Notes: generated from the sequence alone by a model not told the origin. A stretch of DNA of 35,138 nt from an uncultured Clostridia bacterium (GCA_946623765.1 CAMORL010000005.1:1-35138), one strand, 5' to 3'; shown: positions 7,840-17,671, counted from the stretch's first letter. Translations and numbers: made by a program.

Positions 7840-8562
7840 CTAATCGTTGTCAGCGTATAAAAGCCTGCCGCAATTCTCGCATTCGAGGATCATATTCTCC
7901 CCGACGAGCCTTCGTATTGCGAGACTCGGGAGCGACATGTTGCAGCCGCTGCATTTTCCGTCCCGCACCTCGACCACCGGAACGCTGTTGTGCAGGCGCG
8001 CACGTTTATACCGGTTCATCAGAGAAGGACTCACGTGGCGTTCAAGTTCCTCCAGTTTTTTATCCGCTGCAAGCATATCGATCGCCGCATCATCTTTCTC
8101 TTTCTGGCAAAGAATTTTGACTTGATCGTATTCTTTCTTTGCTTTGGCTCCCTGCTGACGCGTCTTCTGATATTCGGATACGGTTTCCTCAAGGCTCCGG
8201 AACAGTTGCTTGATCTCTTTTTCCAAATTGTTTGCTTCACGCTGCAGTTTTTCGATGTCATGACGGAATTCTGTCATTTCTTCTGACGTGCATTCTTCGT
8301 CGCCTTTCAGCGTTTCAAACTCCGAAGACTCAAGATCCAAGCGATCCAAAACCGCATCATATTGTGCATTCAGGCGGTTCATCGCCGCAGAATGCGACTC
8401 CATATCTTCTGTCAGCTTTGTAAGAGTTGCCTGCTGTTGTTTGACATACTTTGCAAGCTTATTCATCTTTACGCGGTTCGCCGTCGTACGCAGTCCTGTT
8501 TCGATCTGCTGCTTTTCAAGATCCGCATCCTGATAAGCAAGTAATGCAACCGGTTTACTCAT
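7840..8562 (-). CDS. Coiled-coil protein with C4 zinc ribbon (COG1579)
   Basis: 240 aa. A long charged, heptad-like coiled coil spans about residues 20-175. The C-terminal zinc ribbon has CSGC and CENC pairs (about 205-232), the PF02591/COG1579 architecture. The molecular role of the family is not established; a nucleic-acid-linked role has been suggested. AAGGAGG lies 8 bases before the ATG. Conserved next to nif3-like and trmK genes in Firmicutes, as here. Its TAG stop is directly followed by rnpB. Confidence 0.9.
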   Translation of the reverse strand: MSKPVALLAYQDADLEKQQIETGLRTTANRVKMNKLAKYVKQQQATLTKLTEDMESHSAAMNRLNAQYDAVLDRLDLESSEFETLKGDEECTSEEMTEFRHDIEKLQREANNLEKEIKQLFRSLEETVSEYQKTRQQGAKAKKEYDQVKILCQKEKDDAAIDMLAADKKLEELERHVSPSLMNRYKRARLHNSVPVVEVRDGKCSGCNMSLPSLAIRRLVGENMILECENCGRLLYADND

Positions 8563-8575
8563 AATGAGTTCCTCC

Positions 8576-9340
8576 TTAAAGGCAATACAGAGGCGTATCG
8601 CCTGATTGTGTTAAATCATATTGTACATCATTTTTTCCTTCCTGTAAACGGTCTATTAACGGTTTCAGTACAGGAAATTCAGTTTCGTAATGTCCCATCA
8701 CGCAGCAGTTCAGGTTGAGTTCCAAAGCGGTAAGCGCTTGGCTGTGTTTCATTTCGCCTGTAACAAATGCGTCGCAGCCGGTGTCATTCACGAATGCAAC
8801 GTCGCTGCCGCCTGCACCGCCGATCACCGCAACCTTACGGATCATGCGCTCCGGATCTCCGATAAAACGACCTTTCGTCTTCAGTACGCATTGACATTTC
8901 TCCGCAAAGTCGCGAAACGGAACGGGATTCGGAAGCGTCCCGATTCTGCCGAGATTCTCCGGCGGAATCGGTTTGATCTTTGTCAGTCCGAGCAATGCCG
9001 CAAGCACATCGTTTACTCCGCCGATACACGCATCGAGATTGGTATGTGCGGCAAAATGTCCGATTCCGTGACGGATCAGCCGATATGCCGCCGCCGTATC
9101 CGGATCATCCTTTGAAACCGCCTTAATCGGATCCCAGAAGATCGGATGATGCGTGAGTACGAGATCGTAACCGCCGCAGATCGCTTCCTCTGCTACCGGG
9201 ACAGTCAGATCCAGTGAGACAAGCACCTTGTGGATTTCGTCATGTTCCGGTGAGATCAAAAGACCGACGTTATCGAAATCCAACGCAAGCGATTTCGGTG
9301 CAATGTGCTCCATTCTCTCGCAAAAATCATGCAGTTTCAT
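8576..9340 (-). CDS. Nif3-like dinuclear metal centre protein
   Basis: 254 aa, the short form without the central insert that enlarges B. subtilis YqfO (about 370 aa). Family members form hexameric rings with a two-metal site; a GTP cyclohydrolase I type 2 label is common in databases but poorly supported. Metal ligands are visible in THHPIFW (about 63-69), HTNLD (about 97-101) and the C-terminal GHYETEFP. GGGAGG precedes the ATG. The trmK, nif3, COG1579 order is the standard Firmicutes arrangement. Confidence 0.93.
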   Translation of the reverse strand: MKLHDFCERMEHIAPKSLALDFDNVGLLISPEHDEIHKVLVSLDLTVPVAEEAICGGYDLVLTHHPIFWDPIKAVSKDDPDTAAAYRLIRHGIGHFAAHTNLDACIGGVNDVLAALLGLTKIKPIPPENLGRIGTLPNPVPFRDFAEKCQCVLKTKGRFIGDPERMIRKVAVIGGAGGSDVAFVNDTGCDAFVTGEMKHSQALTALELNLNCCVMGHYETEFPVLKPLIDRLQEGKNDVQYDLTQSGDTPLYCL

Positions 9341-9352
9341 TTCTGCCTCCCG

Positions 9353-11324
<1,972 letters not shown>

Positions 11325-11346
11325 AACCATCGCCTCCTTTGCGGAC

Positions 11347-11374
11347 AGTATACCACAAAGAAGGCGATTTTCAA
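11347..11374 (-). promoter_or_regulatory. Promoter of the copZ-mnmA-trmK operon
   Basis: Minus strand: -35 TTGAAA (11374-11369), 16-base spacer, -10 TATACT (11352-11347), just before AAGGAGG. Confidence 0.75.
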
Positions 11375-11387
11375 AGGGTTTTTTACA

Positions 11388-11582
11388 TTACATTGCAGAG
11401 CAGCCGCAGGGACGGTTCTGATTGCCGCAGCCGCATCCGTTCTCACCGCCGCAGAAGCGCGACAGCAGAAGCAGCCAGATCAGCGTATCGCAGGAAACGC
11501 CCATACCGTTGTCGTTGTCTCCGATGAGCAGAAGCAAAACGAGCAGCCAGGTCAGATTGGTTCCACCGAGATTATTGAACAT
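11388..11582 (-). CDS. Small hydrophobic Cys/Gly-rich protein, unknown (sporulation-type?)
   Basis: 64 aa, not recognised as a named family. Two leucine-rich hydrophobic stretches (WLLVLLLLIG, about 12-21; LIWLLLLSRF, about 34-43) are followed by a short tail rich in Gly and Cys (FCGGENGCGCG, then PCGC). It has a good ribosome-binding site (CGGAGGAA, 8 bases before ATG), so it is likely real. A CATACAATA element lies about 50 bases upstream and resembles mother-cell sigma promoters. Tiny hydrophobic or Cys-rich proteins of this sort are common among spore-coat-associated proteins of Clostridia. Alternatives are a small membrane peptide or metal-binding peptide. Confidence 0.7.
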   Translation of the reverse strand: MFNNLGGTNLTWLLVLLLLIGDNDNGMGVSCDTLIWLLLLSRFCGGENGCGCGNQNRPCGCSAM

Positions 11583-11630
11583 TGTATAGTTCCTCCGTTC
11601 ATGATGATTCGACGTTTTCCGTCGTTACAG

Positions 11631-11658
11631 TATTGTATGACGCCTAAGATAAAATGGT
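11631..11658 (-). promoter_or_regulatory. Possible sigma-K/sigma-E promoter of the Cys-rich gene
   Basis: Minus strand CATACAATA (11639-11631) fits the -10 of sigma-K (CATAnnnTA) and the core of sigma-E (CATACAnT). AC lies at 11658-11657, 17 bases upstream, which matches the minimal sigma-K -35. A sigma-A -35 at the right distance is lacking. The sigma-E -35 is also poor. Confidence 0.45.
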
Positions 11659-11687
11659 TCCCGGCACAATGTTCTTTTTTGAAACGC

Positions 11688-11716
11688 TTGACAAAATACG
11701 CCGTTCGCATGATAAT
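11688..11716 (+). promoter_or_regulatory. Promoter of glyQS
   Basis: TTGACA (11688-11693), 17-base spacer, GATAAT (11711-11716). The leader to the ATG is only about 20-25 bases, so there is no room for a T-box. Confidence 0.85.
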
Positions 11717-11743
11717 ACTAAGGATAAACAAAGGAGAATACGT

Positions 11744-13141
11744 ATGGAACAGAATACATTTTCGATGGACAAGATCGTCAATCTCTGCAAGAACCGCGGC
11801 TTCATTTTTGCCGGCTCCGAGATCTACGGCGGTCTCAGCAATACGTGGGATTACGGTCCTCTCGGCGTTGAACTCAAAAACAACGTCAAAAAGGCATGGT
11901 GGAAGAAGTTCGTGCAGGAGAGCCCCTATAACGTCGGACTCGACGCCGCGATTCTGATGAATTCTGAGACGTGGAAAGCGTCCGGTCACCTCGGCGGTTT
12001 TTCCGATCCTCTGATGGATTGCCGCGAATGCAAAGAGCGTTTCCGTGCAGACAAGCTGATCGAAGACTGGTCTCAGGAAAACGGTTTCACGCTTGATAAG
12101 CCGATCGACGCTTTCACGCAGGCAGAGATGAAAGCTTTTATTGAAGAGCATCAGATCCCCTGCCCCACTTGCGGCAAACACAACTTCACCGATATCCGTC
12201 AATTTAACCTGATGTTTAAAACCTTCCAGGGTGTAACCGAAGACGCCAAGAACACGGTATATCTGCGTCCGGAAACAGCGCAGGGCATTTTTGTGAATTT
12301 TGCAAACGTCCAGCGTACTACGCGCAAGAAGCTCCCGTTCGGCATCGGTCAGATCGGCAAAAGCTTCCGCAACGAGATCACGCCGGGCAACTTCATTTTC
12401 CGCGTTCGCGAGTTTGAACAGATGGAACTTGAGTTCTTCTGCGAACCCGGGACCGACCTCGAATGGTTCGATTATTGGCGCAGCTACTGCCATAAGTTCC
12501 TGCTTTCCATCGGGATCAAGGATGAGAACCTGCGTCTGCGCGATCACGATCCGGACGAACTCGTCTTCTATTCCAAGGCAACGACGGACTTCGAGTTTAA
12601 GTTCCCGTTCGGATGGGGCGAACTTTGGGGCGTGGCGGACCGTACCGATTACGACCTCACGCAGCACCAGAATGCATCCGGCAAGGATCTGACCTACTAT
12701 AATGCCGAGAAAAACGAACGGTACATCCCGTATGTCATCGAGCCGTCTCTCGGTGTCGAGCGCACGGTCCTTGCAGTTCTCTGCAATGCGTACGAAGAGC
12801 AGGCTCTGGAGAATAACGATGTTCGTACAGTTCTGCATCTGCATCCCGCGCTTGCACCGTTCAAGGCAGCAGTTCTTCCGCTTTCCAAGAAACTCTCCGC
12901 GCAGGCAAACGAAGTCTATCTGGACCTTCTGAAGCATTTCGCCGTTGATTTCGACGAGACCGGATCGATCGGCAAGCGCTATCGCCGTGAAGACGAAATC
13001 GGCACTCCGCTGTGCATCACGTACGATTTCGATTCCGAGAACGATCATTGTGTGACAGTACGCGACCGTGACACGATGGAGCAGGTTCGTCTTCCGATTA
13101 CGGAACTGCGCAGCTACATCGAACAGCGACTCGACTTCTGA
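11744..13141 (+). CDS. glyQS: Glycyl-tRNA synthetase, single-chain dimeric type
   Basis: 465 aa class II synthetase charging tRNA-Gly. It is the alpha2 type found in eukaryotes, archaea and some bacteria, not the alpha2beta2 GlyQ/GlyS. Seen: [14 protein letters not shown] near the N-terminus, [19 protein letters not shown] (about 170-181), the motif 2 region SFRNEITP through FEQMELEFF (about 207-230), motif 3 [11 protein letters not shown], and a C-terminal anticodon-binding domain. The ATG at 11744 follows AAAGGAGA; the 30-codon upstream extension covers the promoter and is rejected. A terminator follows 6 bases after the stop. Confidence 0.97.
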   Translation: MEQNTFSMDKIVNLCKNRGFIFAGSEIYGGLSNTWDYGPLGVELKNNVKKAWWKKFVQESPYNVGLDAAILMNSETWKASGHLGGFSDPLMDCRECKERFRADKLIEDWSQENGFTLDKPIDAFTQAEMKAFIEEHQIPCPTCGKHNFTDIRQFNLMFKTFQGVTEDAKNTVYLRPETAQGIFVNFANVQRTTRKKLPFGIGQIGKSFRNEITPGNFIFRVREFEQMELEFFCEPGTDLEWFDYWRSYCHKFLLSIGIKDENLRLRDHDPDELVFYSKATTDFEFKFPFGWGELWGVADRTDYDLTQHQNASGKDLTYYNAEKNERYIPYVIEPSLGVERTVLAVLCNAYEEQALENNDVRTVLHLHPALAPFKAAVLPLSKKLSAQANEVYLDLLKHFAVDFDETGSIGKRYRREDEIGTPLCITYDFDSENDHCVTVRDRDTMEQVRLPITELRSYIEQRLDF

Positions 13142-13147
13142 GCGAAC

Positions 13148-13173
13148 AGCCTCCGGTCAAACGGAGGCTTTTT
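13148..13173 (+). terminator. glyQS terminator, overlapping the recD2 SD
   Basis: Stem AGCCTCCG / CGGAGGCT (13148-13155 with 13162-13169), 6-base loop, then a run of five T (13169-13173). The GGAGG of the 3' arm (13163-13167) is the only Shine-Dalgarno-like sequence before the recD2 ATG, 11 bases away. Confidence 0.8.
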
Positions 13174-13178
13174 ACGAT

Positions 13179-15380
13179 ATGGAACTTTTCGGCACCGTAC
13201 AATCCATCATCTTCCGCAATGCGACAAACGGCTATACCGTACTGTCGCTTCTTTGCGACGACGAAAAACAAACAATTACATGTGTCGGCTCGCTTCCGCT
13301 GATCAACGTCGGCGATACGGTCTGTCTCACCGGTTCCCAATCCCATCACCCGCGGTTTGGCACGCAATTCAAGGTGGACTCCTATGAACGCACCGCACCT
13401 TCCAGCAACAGCGCTATTATCAAATATCTTGAAAGCGGTGTTGTACGCGGCGTCGGTCCCGCGATGGCGAGAGCGATCGTTTCCGTCTTCGGTATGGACA
13501 CGCTTGAAGTTTTAGAACGGGAACCGGAACGTTTGACGGAAGTCCCCGGTATCGGACCGAAAAAAGCAAAGATGATCTCGGATTCGTTTCACGAAAAGAA
13601 GCTTCTGCGTGACGTTCTTCTGAGTCTGGAGCCATACGGTGTGACTGTCGGCCAAGCTTATAAAATGATGCAGACCTACGGCGAACTCTGCCTTGCAAAA
13701 GTGCAGGAAAATCCGTATCAGCTGATTGAAGATATTGACGGAATCGGTTTTTTAACTGCGGACCGGATCGCAATGCACGTTGCCGGATTTGAGACTGATT
13801 CGCTTGCAAGGCTTATGGCCGGAATCCGCTATTGTTTACAGCAGGCAAGAGACGAACGCGGCGACATGTTCCTTGCGTATGACGTACTGATCGAACGCTC
13901 TGCAAAGCTGCTCGGTGCTCCGATTGACCGCATTGAAGAAACTGTTGAGTGGATGGAAAGCGGCAGTGATTTGCTGCGCTGCGAAGTCAACGGTATCGAT
14001 GCCGTTTATCTGCCTTACCTCTGCAAAATCGAAGATTATATTGCAAAAAAGCTTCTGCTTCTGAATCAACCGATCGCATCCGGGTCGTTTGATCTCGGCC
14101 GTTGGGAAAAGCACGTCGGTATGGAGCTCTCAACAGAACAGAAAAAAGCGGTCGCTTTGGCTTTGTCCAACGGCGTTTGCATCATCACCGGCGGACCCGG
14201 TACCGGCAAAACCACGATCATTCGGTGCATACTCGACGCCATGCAGGAAAACGGCTATGCCGTCGAGCTTGCTGCGCCGACCGGACGTGCTTCCAAGCGT
14301 ATGACGGAGGCAACCGGAAACGAAGCAAGAACAATCCACCGTCTTCTCGAATACATTCCCGGAGAAGGTTTTCAGCGCAACCGCGATAATCCGTTGATCG
14401 TCGACATGATCATCATCGATGAGATGTCCATGGTCGATGCGCCGCTGATGTACGCGCTGCTGCAGGCAATTCCGAAGGGCACGCGGCTCGTCCTCGTCGG
14501 CGATCGCGACCAGCTTCCTCCCGTGGGCTGCGGCAACGTGTTTTCAGACGCTCTTTCCTCCGGTGTTCTTCCGTATTTCCGGTTAACGGAGATCTTCCGG
14601 CAGGCACAGCGATCCAACATTGTTCGCAACGCTCATTTGATCAACAGCGGTAAAATGCCGGTTTTGACCGATCGTGATTCCGATTTCCTGTTTGAAGAGA
14701 TTCCGAACACAAACCGGATTCGCGCGCGGCTCGTAGAACTGATTCTGAAAGAATCCTCTTCTCTCGGCACAAGCGATCCACTCATGGACCTGCAGGTACT
14801 TGTTCCGATGAAATCCGGTCCTCTCGGTGTTGTGGAACTGAACCGTCTGTTGCAGGACGTCTGCAATCCGCCTTCTCCATTGAAAGCGGAGCATACCTCC
14901 GGAAATACCGTATTTCGCGAGGGCGACAAGATCATGCAGATTCGTAACAATTATAAGGTCGAATGGAGAAAACCGCAAAAGCAGGGCGGATATGAGGAAG
15001 GGCTCGGCGTTTTTAACGGCGATCTCGGCACGATACTCCGGATCGATACGCGCGAAAAATATGCGGTGATTGCTTTTGACGACGGACGGACGGCAGAGTA
15101 TGCCTTTGCACAGTTCGAAGAGATCGATCTTGCATACTGCATCACGATACACAAAAGTCAGGGGTCCGAGTTTCGTACGATCATTCTCCCCCTCGCCGGC
15201 GGACCGATCCCGCTTCTGACGCGAAATCTGCTATATACCGCAGTTACGCGCGCAAAGCATCTTGTGTACGGAATCGGCAGAAGCGAAACGATTGCAAGAA
15301 TGGTCAAAAACGCCCAGCGTTCCGAACGAAACACCGGTCTGAAAGAAAGGCTCGCGGAATATGCTGTCATCGGATCTTAA
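13179..15380 (+). CDS. recD2: RecD2-type ATP-dependent DNA helicase (YrrC family)
   Basis: 733 aa, a superfamily 1B 5'-3' DNA helicase acting in repair without RecBC. An N-terminal OB-like region (about 1-80) leads into helix-hairpin-helix segments (about 85-190, with VPGIGPKKAK). The motor follows: Walker A GGPGTGKTT (about 338-346), Walker B IIDEMSMVD (about 411-419), GDRDQLPPVG, LTEIFRQ, the C-terminal TIHKSQGSEF (about 656-665) and LYTAVTRAK. The ATG at 13179 matches the family N-terminus (GTVQSIIFRN); the open frame further upstream is glyQS sequence in another frame. It overlaps comF by 20 bases. Confidence 0.95.
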   Translation: MELFGTVQSIIFRNATNGYTVLSLLCDDEKQTITCVGSLPLINVGDTVCLTGSQSHHPRFGTQFKVDSYERTAPSSNSAIIKYLESGVVRGVGPAMARAIVSVFGMDTLEVLEREPERLTEVPGIGPKKAKMISDSFHEKKLLRDVLLSLEPYGVTVGQAYKMMQTYGELCLAKVQENPYQLIEDIDGIGFLTADRIAMHVAGFETDSLARLMAGIRYCLQQARDERGDMFLAYDVLIERSAKLLGAPIDRIEETVEWMESGSDLLRCEVNGIDAVYLPYLCKIEDYIAKKLLLLNQPIASGSFDLGRWEKHVGMELSTEQKKAVALALSNGVCIITGGPGTGKTTIIRCILDAMQENGYAVELAAPTGRASKRMTEATGNEARTIHRLLEYIPGEGFQRNRDNPLIVDMIIIDEMSMVDAPLMYALLQAIPKGTRLVLVGDRDQLPPVGCGNVFSDALSSGVLPYFRLTEIFRQAQRSNIVRNAHLINSGKMPVLTDRDSDFLFEEIPNTNRIRARLVELILKESSSLGTSDPLMDLQVLVPMKSGPLGVVELNRLLQDVCNPPSPLKAEHTSGNTVFREGDKIMQIRNNYKVEWRKPQKQGGYEEGLGVFNGDLGTILRIDTREKYAVIAFDDGRTAEYAFAQFEEIDLAYCITIHKSQGSEFRTIILPLAGGPIPLLTRNLLYTAVTRAKHLVYGIGRSETIARMVKNAQRSERNTGLKERLAEYAVIGS

Positions 15381-16017
15381 ATCGCATCTCACATTTTTGA
15401 AAGACGCTCTGACTCCGGGTCCGTATCAATGCTATCTGTGTGACGAAGAGGACATTATCGGAGAAGACGGGCTTTGCGACGTATGTCGTTCCAAGTTGAA
15501 ATACATGCCGAACCCAACCTGCCTGCAGCCGCTTGACGGCATCACCGTCGGTTTACAGTACTGCGATGAGCTGTCAGCCGCCGTGATGCGGTTCAAGAAG
15601 AACGGACAAAAGGAATATGCCGGATTCTTCTCACAGTTTCTTTCGGTACCGCAAGAATGGAATGTTGATATTCTGGTCCCCGTTCCGATGCATCCGTTCA
15701 AGAAATGGCTGCGCGGATTCAACCATACGGAGCTGCTTGCATCGTATCTTTCAGCTTCGACCGGGATTCCCTATTCCGCAAAACTGCTTTTCAAAACAAA
15801 GCTCTCATTGGATCAGAAAACGATCCGTGATCCCGCAGAACGGCGCAGAAACATGCGCGGCAGCTTTTCCGCCGATCCTATGGTTAAAGGTCTCCGCATC
15901 GCATTGGTTGATGATGTATTTACAACCGGCGCAACCGTCTATGAGTGTGCAAAGACGCTGAAGCAAAGCGGAGCCTCCGCTGTCTATCTTTCCGCCGTGA
16001 CTTCGCCGTCGCATTGA
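15361..16017 (+). CDS. comF: ComF family phosphoribosyltransferase-like protein
   Basis: 218 aa. The N-terminal four-cysteine zinc finger (CYLC about 21-24, CDVC about 40-43) and C-terminal type I phosphoribosyltransferase fold with the PRPP loop LVDDVFTTGAT (about 182-192) define ComF. It assists DNA uptake in competent bacteria and is broadly conserved. PVPMHPFKKWLRGFNHTELLA is the typical central segment. The start overlaps recD2 by 20 bases and has no strong Shine-Dalgarno, suggesting coupling. Its 3' end overlaps the convergent spoIIID by 34 bases. Confidence 0.93.
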   Translation: MLSSDLKSHLTFLKDALTPGPYQCYLCDEEDIIGEDGLCDVCRSKLKYMPNPTCLQPLDGITVGLQYCDELSAAVMRFKKNGQKEYAGFFSQFLSVPQEWNVDILVPVPMHPFKKWLRGFNHTELLASYLSASTGIPYSAKLLFKTKLSLDQKTIRDPAERRRNMRGSFSADPMVKGLRIALVDDVFTTGATVYECAKTLKQSGASAVYLSAVTSPSH

Positions 16018-16262
16018 CGCAAATGTGCGTACTTGTCGTGCGTCGCTCTTCCGCCTCTCAAATGACGTTCTGCTTTGTTGACGTTCAATACGTCTCTGAC
16101 GCTTCTGTATAAGCCCGGATTGATCGTTTTCAGTCGTTCCGTAACGTCCTTGTGAACCGTGCTTTTTCCGATGCACAGCGCTTTTGCAGCTTCACGGACA
16201 GTTGCCCTATGCTCTACGATATACGCAGCTTCCTCGCAGATGCGATCTTCATACCAGTTCAA
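15984..16262 (-). CDS. spoIIID: Sporulation transcription factor SpoIIID
   Basis: 92 aa (B. subtilis 93 aa). A mother-cell DNA-binding regulator that modulates sigma-E and sigma-K genes. The helix-turn-helix region (about 20-46) contains GKSTVHKDVTERL, and the conserved basic C-terminal segment RHLRGG is present; both are near-identical to B. subtilis SpoIIID. The start codon is TTG (16262-16260): it gives the right family N-terminus and no in-frame ATG is close. GGGGG lies 7 bases upstream but inside a 16-bp hairpin. It lies downstream of murI and overlaps comF tail to tail. Confidence 0.95.
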   Translation of the reverse strand: MNWYEDRICEEAAYIVEHRATVREAAKALCIGKSTVHKDVTERLKTINPGLYRSVRDVLNVNKAERHLRGGRATHDKYAHLRQCDGEVTAER

Positions 16263-16266
16263 AGAA

Positions 16267-16305
16267 ATACCCCCACATGCTTGTTGCTAAAGCATATGAG
16301 GGTAT
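16267..16305 (-). terminator. 16-bp hairpin between murI and spoIIID, holding the spoIIID SD
   Basis: On the minus strand arms at 16305-16290 and 16282-16267 pair at all 16 positions, counting two G.U pairs, with a 7-base loop. On the plus strand the same two positions are C/A mismatches, so the structure favours minus-strand RNA. It begins 13 bases after murI and is followed by TTCTTT, so it can act as a murI terminator. The 3' arm carries GGGGG, the only spoIIID Shine-Dalgarno. Confidence 0.7.
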
Positions 16306-16317
16306 CCTGTTTCTATG

Positions 16318-17118
16318 TCAGAAAGATTCAATGTTGACGGATTTGATCGGTCCGTTCGGAAGATTCTTGAGGTGTTCCGTATCGAAACGCTTGAACCCGG
16401 TTTCGCGGTCGCTGAAACAGTATTCCACAAAGTTATCGGAAATATTGTTCGGCAGCGAAATTGTTTTTGAAACCACTTCGGAAAGCGTTACGCCGATGTC
16501 GATCAGCCGTATGCCGGGCAGTGTTTTCCGAATTACGTTCGACAGGAACGGGTAGTGCGTACAGCCGAGGATCAATGTATCGATATCCGTATTGCGAATC
16601 GGTGACAAATAACGTTCAACGATCATCTGTGTAATCGGATCGTCCTCACGGAATCCGTTTTCGATCAGCGGAACGAACAGCGGACAGCCGATGCCGGATA
16701 CATTCAGTTCCGGATACTGCTGATTGATGTATTCGGAATACGCCTGGCTGTGGACAGTCGCTTCCGTGCCGATCACGCAGATATGTTTGCTTTGCGTAAT
16801 CTTTGCGGCAGCGTCGCAAGCAGGTTCGATGACGCCGACGATCGGAACGGAAAACCGTTTGCGAAGCTCCGAAAGCGCGATCGCGCTGACCGTGCCGCAC
16901 GCTACAACGATTGCTTCAACGCCCTTTGACAGAAGAAAGCGTACGTCTTGTTCTGCATACCGAATGATCGTTTCGGATGTACGGGAACCGTACGGTACCC
17001 TTGCGGTATCGCCGAAATAGACAATGGATAATCCTTTATTGGCGGAGCAGATCGCGTCAAGAACGGTCAGCCCGCCGAGACCGCTGTCAAATACGCCGAT
17101 GCGTTTGAACGTGTTCAT
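16318..17118 (-). CDS. murI: Glutamate racemase
   Basis: 266 aa. It makes D-glutamate for peptidoglycan by two-base racemisation. Catalytic cysteines are C74 (VVACGTVSA) and C186 (LGCTHYP). The N-terminal IGVFDSGLGGLTVL and FGDTARVPYG motifs are canonical. The usual Asn after the first catalytic Cys (CNT) is Gly (CGT), a variant worth noting but with both catalytic cysteines kept. GGAAGAGG precedes the ATG. Own promoter at 17143-17171; spoIIID follows behind a strong hairpin. Confidence 0.95.
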   Translation of the reverse strand: MNTFKRIGVFDSGLGGLTVLDAICSANKGLSIVYFGDTARVPYGSRTSETIIRYAEQDVRFLLSKGVEAIVVACGTVSAIALSELRKRFSVPIVGVIEPACDAAAKITQSKHICVIGTEATVHSQAYSEYINQQYPELNVSGIGCPLFVPLIENGFREDDPITQMIVERYLSPIRNTDIDTLILGCTHYPFLSNVIRKTLPGIRLIDIGVTLSEVVSKTISLPNNISDNFVEYCFSDRETGFKRFDTEHLKNLPNGPIKSVNIESF

Positions 17119-17142
17119 AGTGCCTCTTCCTGTTTTTTTCGT

Positions 17143-17171
17143 ATTTTACCATGTATTTGTTTTGCTTGCAA
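17143..17171 (-). promoter_or_regulatory. Promoter of murI
   Basis: Minus strand: TTGCAA (17171-17166), 17-base spacer, TAAAAT (17148-17143). Confidence 0.7.
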
Positions 17172-17192
17172 CATCATAATATGCCGCATTTA

Positions 17193-17229
17193 CGTAAAAT
17201 AAAAGAGAAGCGGAACTCCGCTCCCCTTT
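17193..17229 (-). terminator. Terminator of the yedE-tusA-DUF3343 operon
   Basis: On the minus strand 17229-17217 pairs with 17214-17202 over 13 positions (two G.U), and is followed by TTATTTTA. The loop is very tight, so a few closing pairs probably stay open. Confidence 0.8.
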
Positions 17230-17231
17230 CG

Positions 17232-17468
17232 TTACTCGTTTCGCATCAGTTCCCGATAACCGGATTCCGTCACTTCGTACACCGCTTCGGCGTCGGGATC
17301 CATATCCGAAAGATACGGATTATCTGCAGCATACATGACGCATGTTCCGCAGCTCGACGACAATGCACGCGGTACCGGCGCAAGCTTTGAAGATACGCCT
17401 TTCTTCTGCAGTGTGCGGCTTGTCATCAATGCCGCCGCGTGAGTATAAAACGTCGCAATATACTTCAT
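17232..17468 (-). CDS. DUF3343 protein, putative Se/S carrier-like
   Basis: 78 aa. Matches the DUF3343 pattern: an N-terminal beta strand with short helix (YIATFYTHAAAL), a LAPVPRALSSSCGTC segment with two cysteines at the active loop, then a variable C-terminus. The family recurs beside selenium-metabolism genes and is thought to carry Se or S on the cysteine. The ATG at 17468 overlaps the TusA-like stop as ATGA; a TTG two codons earlier is less likely. It is third in the yedE operon, followed by a terminator. Confidence 0.85.
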   Translation of the reverse strand: MKYIATFYTHAAALMTSRTLQKKGVSSKLAPVPRALSSSCGTCVMYAADNPYLSDMDPDAEAVYEVTESGYRELMRNE

Positions 17469-17668
17469 TTCCAAAGCGTCATACGATATTCGCCCGCTTT
17501 TTCTTCCGTACGTACCTCATAATGCTGCGACGCGGCAAACCGTGTGATATTACCGACAGCGGTCATGTTGTCCACCAGGACTTCGATCGTTTTCGGCTGA
17601 TTCTTCTTCACTTCGCGCTGCACCATCAAAACCGGCATCGGGCAGCTCAATCCTCTTGCATCGACCAT
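17465..17668 (-). CDS. TusA/SirA-like sulfur (selenium) carrier
   Basis: 67 aa single TusA domain. The signature GLSCPMPV has the acceptor cysteine at C9 of the CPxP motif. Members accept persulfide or perselenide sulfur from a desulfurase and pass it on. It lacks the C-terminal DsrE-like domain of full YedF, so it is the short form. It starts 3 bases after yedE and overlaps DUF3343 by ATGA. Partner is likely the divergent desulfurase at 18857. Confidence 0.9.
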   Translation of the reverse strand: MVDARGLSCPMPVLMVQREVKKNQPKTIEVLVDNMTAVGNITRFAASQHYEVRTEEKAGEYRMTLWK

Positions 17669-17671
17669 GTT

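Noticed and set aside
11717..11743. T-box riboswitch before glyQS
   Set aside because: The leader is too short (about 25 bases) and lacks the T-box consensus.
11552..13048. 498-codon minus-strand open frame
   Set aside because: It is antisense to glyQS, has no family features, and the plus-strand gene is certain.
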